Shown here: positions 44,225 to 52,878 of the stretch, piece by piece | Position numbering within the stretch: the first letter of the stretch is position 1 | Layout: every line of letters starts with the position of its first letter | NCBI RefSeq assembly: GCF_031845375.1 | Contig: NZ_JAVREK010000003.1 | Coordinates: 291,465 to 355,464 of the forward strand | Direction: 5' to 3' | Source of the DNA: Streptomonospora wellingtoniae | GTDB taxonomy: Bacteria; Actinomycetota; Actinomycetes; Streptosporangiales; Streptosporangiaceae | Length of the DNA: 64,000 nucleotides | Program-made: the position numbers and the translations under genes | The notes under the pieces: generated by a model | Databases searched by the model: none | What the model was told of the DNA's origin: nothing | The model's input: only the letters and a program-made list of their open reading frames with translations

Positions 44225-46755
44225 CGGGGCTCCCTCGCGGACGGGACGGACGGGTCGGGATTCACGGATCCGCCGGGCTCTTCCCCGGCCCGGCGGTGCG
44301 CGGCGCCGGGTGCGCCGACGGGCGAGGCGCGGACGGGGACCGAGGGGACGCGCGCGTCTCCTGCGGCGTGGCGGCGGCGCAGCTCGAACAGCTCCGGCGG
44401 CGAGATCGGCATGCGGGCCACGCGGAAGCCCTCGGCGTCCTCCACGGCAGCCGCGAGCGCCGCCGAGGCGGGGATCACCCCGGCCTCGCCCGCCCCCTTG
44501 ACGCCCAGCGGGTTGAGCGGGCTGGGCGTCTGCATGTGCGCGATCTCCACGGTCGGGATCTCGCTGGCGTAGGGCATCAGGAAGTCCATCAACGAGGCGT
44601 TGAGCAGCTGGCCGTCGGAGTCGTAGACCATGCGCTCGTACAGCGCACCGGCGACGCCCTGGGCGACGCCGCCGTGCACCTGCCCCTCGACGATGCGCGG
44701 GTTGATCAGGTTGCCGCAGTCGTGGACGACGCAGTAGCGCAGGATGCGGATCTCGGCGGTGTCGGGGTCGGTCTCGACGACGGCGGCGTGGGCGCCGTTG
44801 GCGAAGGTGCAGCGCAGCGGCGAGTGGTAGTCGGTGCCCTCCAGGCCCGGCGCGTCGCCTTCGGCCACCGGCGGCCGGTCGGGGTCGCCGCCTCCGCTGA
44901 ACTGGGTGGCCGCGGCCGACGCGGCGTCGAAGGCATAGCGCAGCGGGTTGGACAGGACCGCGACGGTACCCAGCTCGACGCGGTGCGCAGGGCTGCCCTT
45001 GACCTGGATCCGCCCCTGCGAGAACTCCAGGTCGCCGGTGTCGGCCTCAAGCGCGTCGGCGGCGATCCGCAGCGCCTTCTCCTTGAGCCGGCGGGCCGCC
45101 AGCGCGACCGCGCTGCCGCTGGTCACAGCACCGCGTGAGGCGAAGGTGCCGACCGAGTAGCCCATGCGCCGGGTGTCGCCGGTGGTGACCTCGACGTCGG
45201 TCAGCGGCACGTCCAGCTCGTCGGCGACGACCTGGGCGAGCATCGTGCCGTGCCCCTGGCCCTGGCTGGTCAGGCCGGTGGCCACGCGCACCTTTCCGCT
45301 GGTCTCGACCTGCACGTGGCCGCCCTCGTAGGGCCCGGGACCGGTGCCCTCGACGTAGCAGGCCACGCCGATGCCCACGCGCCTGCCCTCCTCGCGGGCC
45401 CGCTCGCGGTACTCGGCGAAGCCGGGCCAGTCCACCAGCTCGCCGATCATCTCCAGCATCCGCGGGTAGTCGCCGGAGTCGTAGATCAGCGGCCTACCGT
45501 CCTGGAAGAGCAGGCCCTGGTCATAGGGCATCTCGGCGGGCGTGATCACGTTGGCGGCGCGCACCGCCAGCCGGTCCAGGCCCAGGTGGTCGGCGATCGC
45601 GTCCATGGTGCGCTCCATCGCGAAGACCCCTTGAGGGCGGCCGGCGCCGCGGTAGGGGGTCACGATGGCCGTACTGGTGTAGAGGCTGCGGAACTCCACG
45701 CGGTAGGCGCCGGGCTTGTAGGGGCCGAGCAGCTGAGTGGAGGTCACGATGGGCACGATCACGCCGTAGGGCAGATAGGCGCCGTTGTCGTGCAGGATGT
45801 CGACGTCCAGGCCGAGCAGCCGCCCGCTGTCGTCGAAGCCGACACGCACCCGCTGGCGCTGCGCGCGCTCGTGCGCGGCCGCGATGAAGTGCTCCCGGCG
45901 GTCCTCGACCCATGCGACCTCGCGGCCCAGCCGGCGGGCGGCCCAGGGGACCATGACCTCCTCGGGCCAGGGATGCACGATCTTCACCCCGAACCCGCCG
46001 CCGACGTCGGGCACCACCACCTCGACCTGGCCCAGCGCCAACTCCAGTTTGGCGGCCACCGCGGCGCGCACTCCGGTGGCGGTCTGGGTGGAGCTGTAGA
46101 CGCGCAGGCGACCGTCGTCGCTGCCGGTGGAGCCGGTCGGGGGCTCCCAGCGGGCGTAGACGCCGCGGCCCTCCAGCGGAGTGGCGGCCGAGCGCTCGAT
46201 GTCCAAGTCCAACTCCAGGGAGTTGGGGGCCGCGCCGATGGCGGCGCGGGCGTCGCCGACCTCCTGGACCAGGTGCGCGGCGACGTTGTCGGCCATGCCC
46301 TCGTGCACGGTGCGCTCGGCGGCCGCCGCGGCCTCAATGCCGACCACGGGCCCGCCGACCTCGTAGTCGACGCGGATGCGGGCGGCGGCGTCCTCGGCGG
46401 TGTAGCGGTCGTGCGCCACGACCATGGCGACGGGTTCGCCGACGTGGTGGACGTACTCGCGGGCCAGAGGGTAGGGAGTGCGGCCGTCGACGATCGAGGG
46501 GTGCGGGATCAGCAGCGGCAGCGGCTCGGCCATCGGGCCGGAGAGGTCCTCATAGGTGTAGACGGCGATGAGGCCGTCGACGTCGACCGCCTCGGCGGCG
46601 TCGATGTCGAGGATGCGGGCGTCGGCGTGCGGACTGCGCACGAACGCGGCGGCGCACGCGCCGGCACCCAGGTCGTCCAGGAACGCGCCGCGGCCGGCGA
46701 CCAGGCGCTCGTCCTCGCTGCGCTGGACGGGCGCGCCGAACATGCGGGTGCTCAC
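44221..46755 (-). CDS. Molybdenum hydroxylase large subunit (form II CoxL-like)
   Basis: About 844 residues binding the Mo-molybdopterin cytosine dinucleotide cofactor. The active-site loop is PYRGAGRPQG (about residues 365-374), the form II type, and not the AYRCSFR of true CO dehydrogenase. So CO oxidation is unlikely. The catalytic glutamate lies in VKGAGEAGVIPA (about 753). Other blocks are DVGGGFGVKIVHPWPEE and TSQGQGHGTMLAQVVADEL. The GTG start overlaps the small-subunit stop by 4 bases. Genomic neighbours (uracil-type permease, barbiturase) suggest oxidation of a pyrimidine, for instance uracil to barbiturate. That is inference. Confidence 0.93.
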   Translation of the reverse strand: MSTRMFGAPVQRSEDERLVAGRGAFLDDLGAGACAAAFVRSPHADARILDIDAAEAVDVDGLIAVYTYEDLSGPMAEPLPLLIPHPSIVDGRTPYPLAREYVHHVGEPVAMVVAHDRYTAEDAAARIRVDYEVGGPVVGIEAAAAAERTVHEGMADNVAAHLVQEVGDARAAIGAAPNSLELDLDIERSAATPLEGRGVYARWEPPTGSTGSDDGRLRVYSSTQTATGVRAAVAAKLELALGQVEVVVPDVGGGFGVKIVHPWPEEVMVPWAARRLGREVAWVEDRREHFIAAAHERAQRQRVRVGFDDSGRLLGLDVDILHDNGAYLPYGVIVPIVTSTQLLGPYKPGAYRVEFRSLYTSTAIVTPYRGAGRPQGVFAMERTMDAIADHLGLDRLAVRAANVITPAEMPYDQGLLFQDGRPLIYDSGDYPRMLEMIGELVDWPGFAEYRERAREEGRRVGIGVACYVEGTGPGPYEGGHVQVETSGKVRVATGLTSQGQGHGTMLAQVVADELDVPLTDVEVTTGDTRRMGYSVGTFASRGAVTSGSAVALAARRLKEKALRIAADALEADTGDLEFSQGRIQVKGSPAHRVELGTVAVLSNPLRYAFDAASAAATQFSGGGDPDRPPVAEGDAPGLEGTDYHSPLRCTFANGAHAAVVETDPDTAEIRILRYCVVHDCGNLINPRIVEGQVHGGVAQGVAGALYERMVYDSDGQLLNASLMDFLMPYASEIPTVEIAHMQTPSPLNPLGVKGAGEAGVIPASAALAAAVEDAEGFRVARMPISPPELFELRRRHAAGDARVPSVPVRASPVGAPGAAHRRAGEEPGGSVNPDPSVPSAREPR

Positions 46756-47333
46756 GGGCGGCCTCCCTCCTTCGGGGATGCGGCGGGCTGCGCGTCGTCC
46801 GCCGCATCCGCCCGCTCGTCGGGGCGGCGCGCCTCGGGGACGTCGGCGCCGTTTTCGCGGACGATCTCGGCGGTGCGCAGCACGGCGGCGACGATGTTCT
46901 GGTAGCCGGTACAGCGGCACAGGTTGCCGGTGACGGCCTCGCGGGCGTCGTCCTCGCCGGGGTCGGGGTTGTCCCGCACGTACGCGGCGACCAGGGTGAG
47001 GAAGCCCGGTGTGCAGAACCCGCACTGCAGCGCGTGGCACTCGGAGAAGGCGCGCTGGACCGGGTGCGGGGTGCCGTCGGGCGCGGCCAGCCCTTCGACG
47101 GTGGTGATGTCGTACCGGGCGGCGCCGACGGCCAGCATCAGGCAGGAGCGCGCCGGCTGCCCGTCGACGAGGACGGTGCAGGCGCCGCAGACTCCGTGCT
47201 CGCAGCCGACATGGGTGCCGGTGAGCCTCAGATCGTGGCGCAGGCAGTCCGACAGCAGGCGGCGGGCGGGCACCCGCGCGCTGTAGCGGACCCCGTTGAC
47301 GTGCAGCCGGATCTCGTGCTGTTCCTCGGTCAT
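46752..47333 (-). CDS. Molybdenum hydroxylase small [2Fe-2S] subunit
   Basis: 193 residues carrying two [2Fe-2S] clusters that pass electrons from Mo to FAD. The plant-type cluster has C44, C49, C52 and C64 (VGCEHGVCGACTVLVDGQ). The second uses C104, C107, C139 and C141 (CGFCTPG and NLCRCTGY). The last 45 residues are an acidic Ala-rich extension not needed by the family. The start ATG at 47333 overlaps the medium-subunit stop (ATGA). Confidence 0.96.
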   Translation of the reverse strand: MTEEQHEIRLHVNGVRYSARVPARRLLSDCLRHDLRLTGTHVGCEHGVCGACTVLVDGQPARSCLMLAVGAARYDITTVEGLAAPDGTPHPVQRAFSECHALQCGFCTPGFLTLVAAYVRDNPDPGEDDAREAVTGNLCRCTGYQNIVAAVLRTAEIVRENGADVPEARRPDERADAADDAQPAASPKEGGRP

Positions 47334-48235
47334 CGGGTCGCTCCGGTGTCGGCGGCGGTGGCGGCTGTGGCAGCGGGAGAAGCGGCGGCCGCCCGGGCCA
47401 GGGCGCGCCCGGTGAGGACCCGCGCGAGATGGCGGCGGTAGCCGGCGCTCGCGTGGATGTCGTCCTCGGGGTCGGTGCGCTCGGCGGCCGCGGCGGCGGC
47501 CTCGTCCAGCTCGCCGGGCAGCGCCCGGGTGCCCGACAGGTCGGGCGTCAGGTCGACCACGAGGGGCACGGGCGCCGCCGATATCAGGCAGCATCGGGCG
47601 GCGGTGACGCGCCCGTCGGCGTCCAGGGTGAGCGCCGCGGCCGCGCCGCAGAGCGCGTAGTCACCGTGGCGCCGCGCGATCTCGACGAACGCGGTACCGG
47701 TGCCGGGTGCGGGTTGGGGGAACCGGGCCGCAACGGCGATCTCGCCGGGCGCCAGGGCGGTCTCCATCGGGCCGGTCGTGAACGCGGCGGCGGGCACCGT
47801 GCGCGATCCGGAGGGGCCGCGAACCTCGACAGCACCGTCCAGCAGGGCCAGCACGGCGGGCATCTCGCCGGCGGGGTCGGCGTGGGCGATGCTGCCCACG
47901 GTGGTGCCCCGGTTGCGGATCACCGGGTGGGCGACCAGCCGCAACCCCTGCCGGAGCAGCGGCACGGCCTCGGCCGCGGCGGTGTCGGCCTCCAGCTGCG
48001 AATGGCGCACCAGCGCACCGACCCGCACGCCGCCGGAATCGGTGCCGATCCCGTCCAGCCCGGCGACCCCGTTGATGTCGACGACGACCCGCGGGGACGC
48101 CAGGCGCATGTTCAGCAGCGGGATCAGGCTCTGCCCGCCGGCCAGGATCTTGCCCTGCTCGCCCGCCTCCGCCAGCAGGCCGACGGCCTCGTCCAGGTCG
48201 GTGGGCGCGTGGTAGGCGAACGGCGGTGGCTTCAC
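47330..48235 (-). CDS. Molybdenum hydroxylase medium FAD subunit
   Basis: 301 residues of the CoxM/XdhB type. FAD is held by LAGGQSLIPLLNMRLASP (about 31-48) and RGTTVGSIAHADPAGEMPA (about 109-127). The C-terminal CO_deh_flav_C domain follows. The C-terminus is Ala/Thr-rich. It starts 62 bp after the permease gene stops and overlaps the small-subunit gene, giving the order permease, M, S, L, CoxG. Confidence 0.95.
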   Translation of the reverse strand: MKPPPFAYHAPTDLDEAVGLLAEAGEQGKILAGGQSLIPLLNMRLASPRVVVDINGVAGLDGIGTDSGGVRVGALVRHSQLEADTAAAEAVPLLRQGLRLVAHPVIRNRGTTVGSIAHADPAGEMPAVLALLDGAVEVRGPSGSRTVPAAAFTTGPMETALAPGEIAVAARFPQPAPGTGTAFVEIARRHGDYALCGAAAALTLDADGRVTAARCCLISAAPVPLVVDLTPDLSGTRALPGELDEAAAAAAERTDPEDDIHASAGYRRHLARVLTGRALARAAAASPAATAATAADTGATR

Positions 48236-48297
48236 GGATCTCCTCTCGCGGCAAGCCTCGGGCCTGCGGCGGGCTGCGGGCGGGCGGCGGCCCGGGG

Positions 48298-49782
48298 TCA
48301 GTCGTCGGCGCCTCCCCCCTCACGCTCTTCCTTCCCCGTCTCACCGGCGCCAGTGCTGCCGTGTTCCGCGTCGTCGCCGGACACGGCGTCGACGCCGCTG
48401 CCCAGGACGACTCCGGCGCCGGCGTCGGGCTTGTGCACTCCGGCGCCGCCGCCGGGTGCGGGCCGCATGCTCTGCGGCGCCAGGCGGTGGAGCAGGTGGT
48501 AGCCGGCGAGGATGATGATCGTGCCCAGGGCGATGCCCTCCAGCGCGAAGCCCTCGGTGATGCGCAGGCTGACACCGCCGATGCCGGCGATCAGCCCGGC
48601 TGCGAGGGGGACCAGCACGATCGGGTTGCCGAAGTCGACCCGGTTCTCCACCCAGATCTTCGCGCCGAGCAGGCCGATCATGCCGTAGAGGACCACGGTG
48701 ATGCCGCCCAGGACGCCGGAGGGGGTGGCGGCGACCAGCTCGCCGAACTTGGGGCAGAGCCCGAAGAGCACCGCCACGACCGCGGCCACGTAGTAGGCGG
48801 CCGTGGAGTAGACGCGGGTCGCGGCCATGACGCCGATGTTCTCGGCGTAGGTCGTCGTGGGCGAGCCGCCGACCGCGCTGGCAAGGCTGGTGGCCAGCCC
48901 GTCGGCGAAGATCGCGCGGCCCATGTAGGGGTTGAGGTCCTCGCCGGTCATCTCCTGCACGGCCTTGACGTGGCCCGCGTTCTCGGCGATCAGGGCGATG
49001 ACGGCGGGCAGCGCCACGAGCACGGCGGAGGCCTGGAACGCGGGCGCATGGAAGTCGGGCAGGCCGATCCAGGCGGCCTCGCCGACGGCGGAGAGGTCCA
49101 CGCGCGGCGCGGCCCCGCCGCCCTGGCCCTCCGGCAGCGCGGCGGCGCCGAACGCCAGGTCGAACAGCCACGAGAGCACGAAGCCGAAGACCAGGCCGAG
49201 CAGGATGGTGATGCGGCCGAGGAAGCCGCGCAGCAGTACGGTCGCCAGGATGACGAACGCCATGGTGAGCAGCCCGACCCACTGGTCGAAGGGCCAGTAG
49301 TTCTCGGCCACCACCGGGGCGAGGTTGAAGCCGATCAGCATCACGACCGCGCCGGTGACCGCGGGCGGGAACGCGGCGAGCACGGCCCTGGGGCCCAGCA
49401 GGTGGATGACGATGCCGGACAGGGCCAGCACCAGGCCGGCGACCATGATGGCACCGGTGAGCAGGGCGGGGTTGGCGCCTCCGGGCGAGATCGCGGCCGC
49501 GGCGGCCACGAACGAGGCGCTGGTGCCGAGGTAGCTCGGCACGCGGCCCTGCACGATCAGCAGGAAGAGGATGGTGGCCAGGCCCGACATCATGATGGCG
49601 AGGTTGGGGTCCAGGCCCATGATGACGGGGAAGACGAAGGTCGCACCGAACATGGCGACGACGTGCTGAGCGCCCAGTCCCGTCGTGCGCCCCCACGACA
49701 GGCGCTCCTGAGGGCGCACCACCTCTCCGGGAGGCGGTGCGCTGCCGTCGCCGTAGAGCTTCCACCGCAAGCCGAGGTTCAC
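48298..49782 (-). CDS. NCS2 uracil-type nucleobase permease
   Basis: 494 residues, 14 membrane segments of the UraA fold. The substrate-site glutamates appear in ALIAENAGHVKAV and GGSPTTTYAENIGVMAATRV. The second is the uracil/pyrimidine type rather than the NQNxG form of xanthine carriers. The C-terminal 60 residues are hydrophilic and low-complexity. It heads the operon with the Mo hydroxylase subunits, so the imported base is probably that enzyme's substrate. The candidate operator TTGGCAGATATCGCC lies about 150 bp upstream. Confidence 0.93.
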   Translation of the reverse strand: MNLGLRWKLYGDGSAPPPGEVVRPQERLSWGRTTGLGAQHVVAMFGATFVFPVIMGLDPNLAIMMSGLATILFLLIVQGRVPSYLGTSASFVAAAAAISPGGANPALLTGAIMVAGLVLALSGIVIHLLGPRAVLAAFPPAVTGAVVMLIGFNLAPVVAENYWPFDQWVGLLTMAFVILATVLLRGFLGRITILLGLVFGFVLSWLFDLAFGAAALPEGQGGGAAPRVDLSAVGEAAWIGLPDFHAPAFQASAVLVALPAVIALIAENAGHVKAVQEMTGEDLNPYMGRAIFADGLATSLASAVGGSPTTTYAENIGVMAATRVYSTAAYYVAAVVAVLFGLCPKFGELVAATPSGVLGGITVVLYGMIGLLGAKIWVENRVDFGNPIVLVPLAAGLIAGIGGVSLRITEGFALEGIALGTIIILAGYHLLHRLAPQSMRPAPGGGAGVHKPDAGAGVVLGSGVDAVSGDDAEHGSTGAGETGKEEREGGGADD

Positions 49783-49926
49783 TGGGGGCCTCCAGGTGTG
49801 ACGTGTCCGTTGCGGCCGGGGCGCGGGGCGCGCCCGTGCGGGGCACGCGCTCGGTTCGGGCGGGTCACCGCTACGTGATCAAGTTCACTTCCGGGCAACC
49901 ATAGAGCCCGTCCCGGGCGGCGGCAC

Positions 49927-49944
49927 TGGCGATATCTGCCAAAG
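49927..49944 (-). promoter_or_regulatory. Candidate shared operator upstream of the permease operon
   Basis: Coding-strand sequence CTTTGGCAGATATCGCCA. Its TTGGCAGATNNNGCC core equals the element upstream of hyuA and lies in the same orientation, 152-158 bp before the permease start (GGCAGAT core). Confidence 0.5.
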
Positions 49945-50155
49945 CACCGCCCGGTCGTTGGCGCGGCGGCACCGCGGATCCGGCACCGGCCGCATGTGCT
50001 CCCACAGTCCGGCACAGGAGTGTGACAGCGCCGTCGCCGACCGGTTGCGCAGCGGTAACCGATGCCCGTGCGGTGCGGAGCACGGGCCGGTACATCGGCG
50101 CCCCGTCCGCGGACCCGGCTTCCGCGGAGAGCGCGCGAACACCGTCCGCACCCTC

Positions 50156-50184
50156 TTGATGGCCGACCGTGCCGGGATTAGGAT
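50156..50184 (+). promoter_or_regulatory. Vegetative-type promoter for the LPMO gene
   Basis: TTGATG (50156-50161) and TAGGAT (50179-50184) are spaced by 17 bp, close to the actinobacterial primary sigma consensus. The LPMO start lies 75 bp downstream. Confidence 0.6.
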
Positions 50185-50258
50185 GCGGGTCCGCGTGATA
50201 TGGGCCCGACGGGTCGAGGCCGCATCCTCTGCCCATCGTCGAACCGCTTCGAGGACTC

Positions 50259-50999
50259 ATGTCTGCGCAATCCCCCTCGCCCGCCCGCCCGCCGCGCCGC
50301 TCCTCACCGGTCCGCACCGCCCTCCGGCGGACCCTCGTCGTCGGCGCCGTCGTCCCGCTCGCGCTGACCACCCTGTTCACCGGCAGCGCCTTCGCCCACG
50401 GCTCGACCGTCGATCCCGCATCGCGCAACTACGGCTGCTGGGAGCGCTGGGGCGACGACTTCCAAAACCCCGAAATGGCCACCGAGGACCCCATGTGCTG
50501 GCAGGCCTGGCAGGCCGACAGCACCGCGATGTGGAACTGGAACGGCCTCTACCGCGAGAACGTCGGCGGCGATCACCGAGGCGCCATCCCCGACGGCCAA
50601 CTCTGCAGCGCCGGACGCACCGGCGGGGACCGCTACGCCGCGCTGGACGAGCCCGGTCCCTGGCACACCACGCCGGTGCAGAACGACTTCACCGTCACCG
50701 TGCACGACCAGGCCCTGCACGGAGCCGACTACATCCGCATCCTGGTCACCGAGGAGGGTTTCGACCCCACGACCCAGCGCCTGGCCTGGGACGACCTCGA
50801 ACTGCTCGCCGACACCGGAACCATCCCGCCGGGCGAGGGCGCGCCCTCCGACGGGGAGTCCCTCAACGGCGTCTCCATCGACATCGACGTGAGCGCACCC
50901 GGCCGCACCGGCCACCACGTCGTCTACATGATCTGGCAGGCAAGCCACTACGACCAGGTGTTCTACGCCTGCAGCGACGTCTCCTTCCCCCAGGCCTGA
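50259..50999 (+). CDS. Secreted AA10 lytic polysaccharide monooxygenase
   Basis: 246 residues. A signal peptide (twin-Arg-containing n-region, then LVVGAVVPLALTTLFTGSAFA) is cleaved before H47, leaving the mature protein beginning HGSTVDPASRNYGCW. This N-terminal histidine is one arm of the copper histidine brace, and H154 (QALHGADY) is the other. FYACSDVSF near the end supplies the axial aromatic. DPMCWQAWQ and MWNWNGLYRENVGG closely recall the Thermobifida E7-type enzyme active on chitin or cellulose. There is no carbohydrate-binding module. The gene sits alone between the permease operon and pucR, with its own promoter and terminator. Confidence 0.95.
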   Translation: MSAQSPSPARPPRRSSPVRTALRRTLVVGAVVPLALTTLFTGSAFAHGSTVDPASRNYGCWERWGDDFQNPEMATEDPMCWQAWQADSTAMWNWNGLYRENVGGDHRGAIPDGQLCSAGRTGGDRYAALDEPGPWHTTPVQNDFTVTVHDQALHGADYIRILVTEEGFDPTTQRLAWDDLELLADTGTIPPGEGAPSDGESLNGVSIDIDVSAPGRTGHHVVYMIWQASHYDQVFYACSDVSFPQA

Positions 51000-51010
51000 C
51001 CCCCACCGGC

Positions 51011-51056
51011 CCGGGTCCCGCCCGCCGCGCCGCACCCGGCCGGCGGCGGGGCCCGG
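51011..51056. terminator. Hairpin between the convergent LPMO and pucR genes
   Basis: CCGGGTCCCGCC near 51011 pairs with the GGCGGGGCCCGG segment ending at 51056, with a few mismatches inward. It lies between convergent stop codons. Confidence 0.5.
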
Positions 51057-51068
51057 ATGGGCGGCGCG

Positions 51069-52796
51069 TCAGCCGCGCAGGTCGCGCATGCGGACGGCGC
51101 GCAGGGCGACCATGAGGTTCAGGCGCAGATGGGGGTCGGTACTGAACGGTCCGAGCATGCGTTCGAGCTTGCCGATGCGGTAGCGCAGGGTGTTGTAGTG
51201 GAAGTGCAGCAGCCGCGCGGTCTCGGCGACGTTGAGGTTGTTGTCGAGCAGGGTCTCCAGCGTGGTGCGCAGGTCGTCCTGTTCCGGCGATCCGGTCCGC
51301 GCCAGCTCGCCCAGGACCTCCTCGGTGAAGGAGCGCAGCTCGGCCGTGTCCGGGATCTGGCTGAGCAGCCGGTAGACCCCGAGGTCGTCGAACTCGGCCA
51401 CCGCACCCGGCCCGCTCAGCCGCCGGCCGACGCGCGCGGCTTGGCGGGCCTGATCGTAGGCGTGGGGAAGGTCCCCCGGACGCTCGGCCACCCGGCTGAT
51501 CCCCGTCGCGAAGGGCCGCCGCCCTCCTCCCCCGTCGCCGGCGACCTGGGCGATCGCCTGGCGGACCTGGCGGCCCGGCCCCGCGCCCGGCCCGCCGGGC
51601 GCGCCCTCGGCGCCCATGAGCACCACCACCTCCTGGCTGTAGCCGACCACCGCCGCGCCCGGGTCGCGCTCGCGCACGACCATGCTCCAGGCCCCGGCGA
51701 AGCGCTCGTGGGCCGGCCGCAGCTCGCCCGCCGCCGGCACCGGCGAGCCCGCCTCGCCGTCCAGCTCGGCCACGACGACCACCAGCGGGCGGTCGATGTC
51801 CCAGCCCAGGCTCGCGCAGTGACTGATCACGTGCTCGTCGCCGCCGGCGCGGCCGGCCAGCAGGTCGCGCAGGAAGTCGCCCCGGTACTTGCCCTCGACC
51901 GCCGCCACCGCCAGGTCGCGGGTGATGACCAGCGCAGCGGTGGCAGCCGCGCGCTCCAGCAAGTGCACGTCGGCGGGCTCGGCGCTGCGGCCGCGGGTGA
52001 TCAGTACCACGCGGCCGTGGTCGAGGCTGCCGGCGAGCACGGGCACCTGTACTACGCGCGGTTCCTCGTCGTCGAGCGCGCGTGCGCCGTGCTTGAAGTC
52101 CTCCACCCGGAACCGGCCCCCGCGGGTGTCGAAGAACACCGGGTCGGCGAGCAGCTCCTCGTCCATCCCCGACCGGGCCAGTACGCGGCCGTCGGGTGTG
52201 GTGACCATGACGCCGCCGTCGAGCAGCTCGGGCAGCTTCCGGGTGATCGCCGCCAGCCCTCCCCCGGCGAGGATGACGTCGACCAGGACGCGGTGCACCT
52301 CTTCGGCGCGCGCCAGGGTGGCGGCCTGGCGGTTGAGGATGTCGGTGAGCAGCTGGTTGAGGACGTCGTCGAATGCCACCGCACGGCTCAGCCGCAGCAG
52401 GGGCAGCCCCAGCGCGTCCGCGGTGCGCAGTACCTCGTCGGGCAGGGTGTCGACGTAGCGGCCGAGCTTGATCGCCACCGCGGCCAGCCCCCGCCCGTCC
52501 AGCTCGCGAACGAGCCCCGCGAGGTCGCCCGCGCTGCGCAGCGGGTAGCCGGTGGTCAGCAGCAGTTCGTCGGGCTTCACCCAGGGCAGGATGTCGGGGA
52601 CCTCCATGACGTTGAGCCGCTGGATCACCCGGTCCAGGCCGCTCGCGCCCGCCAGCACCTCGGTGCCGGCCAGGCTCGAGAGGCTGAGCGCATCGGCCAC
52701 GGAGAGTCCCCGCGCCAACGTGCTCGCCGTGCGGACAGGGTCGGCGCTAGGCAGATCCTGTCCAGCTCGGCCCCCATCGTTGGCAACGTTTTCCAT
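51069..52796 (-). CDS. PucR-family transcriptional regulator
   Basis: About 575 residues. The N-terminal PucR domain (LSVADALSLSSLAGTEVLAG, then IQRLNVMEVPDILPWVKPDE) is followed by a GAF/GGDEF-like middle. The C-terminal helix-turn-helix is TTLETLLDNNLNVAETARLL, then HYNTLRYRIGKLERML. The founding member controls purine catabolism in Bacillus subtilis. It is divergent from the DUF2877-fdrA-DUF1116 operon (82 bp apart) and lies within the three-unit pyrimidine set. I propose it controls all three. The ATG at 52796 is the best start but lacks a strong ribosome site; a start about 25 codons downstream is possible. Confidence 0.93.
   Translation of the reverse strand: MENVANDGGRAGQDLPSADPVRTASTLARGLSVADALSLSSLAGTEVLAGASGLDRVIQRLNVMEVPDILPWVKPDELLLTTGYPLRSAGDLAGLVRELDGRGLAAVAIKLGRYVDTLPDEVLRTADALGLPLLRLSRAVAFDDVLNQLLTDILNRQAATLARAEEVHRVLVDVILAGGGLAAITRKLPELLDGGVMVTTPDGRVLARSGMDEELLADPVFFDTRGGRFRVEDFKHGARALDDEEPRVVQVPVLAGSLDHGRVVLITRGRSAEPADVHLLERAAATAALVITRDLAVAAVEGKYRGDFLRDLLAGRAGGDEHVISHCASLGWDIDRPLVVVVAELDGEAGSPVPAAGELRPAHERFAGAWSMVVRERDPGAAVVGYSQEVVVLMGAEGAPGGPGAGPGRQVRQAIAQVAGDGGGGRRPFATGISRVAERPGDLPHAYDQARQAARVGRRLSGPGAVAEFDDLGVYRLLSQIPDTAELRSFTEEVLGELARTGSPEQDDLRTTLETLLDNNLNVAETARLLHFHYNTLRYRIGKLERMLGPFSTDPHLRLNLMVALRAVRMRDLRG
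52748..52764 (+). promoter_or_regulatory. Weaker match to the shared operator, upstream of DUF2877
   Basis: TAGGCAGATCCTGTCC shares the GGCAGAT core and general form with the elements at 40030 and 49927. It has the same orientation relative to its gene and lies 123-129 bp before the start at 52879. It falls inside the first codons of pucR as annotated, so the match may be fortuitous. Confidence 0.3.
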
Positions 52797-52878
52797 GGGT
52801 CGACGATAGCCCCCGCCCGTAGCGTCGGCTTGCGGGTGCGCTGGCATACGGCCCGCGGAGGCGTGAAGGGAGGGGGCC

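Larger units (their letters stand above)
49783..50258. other. Divergent promoter region, permease operon and LPMO
   Basis: 476 bp without a gene. It contains an AT-richer imperfect dyad, GTGATCAAGTTCAC (49875-49888), the candidate shared operator at 49927-49944, and a good promoter for the LPMO gene at 50156-50184. Confidence 0.5.

Noticed and set aside
43577..48235. Aerobic CO dehydrogenase operon
   Set aside because: Gene order and CoxG fit, but the large-subunit loop is PYRGAGR rather than AYRCSFR, so true CO oxidation is not supported.
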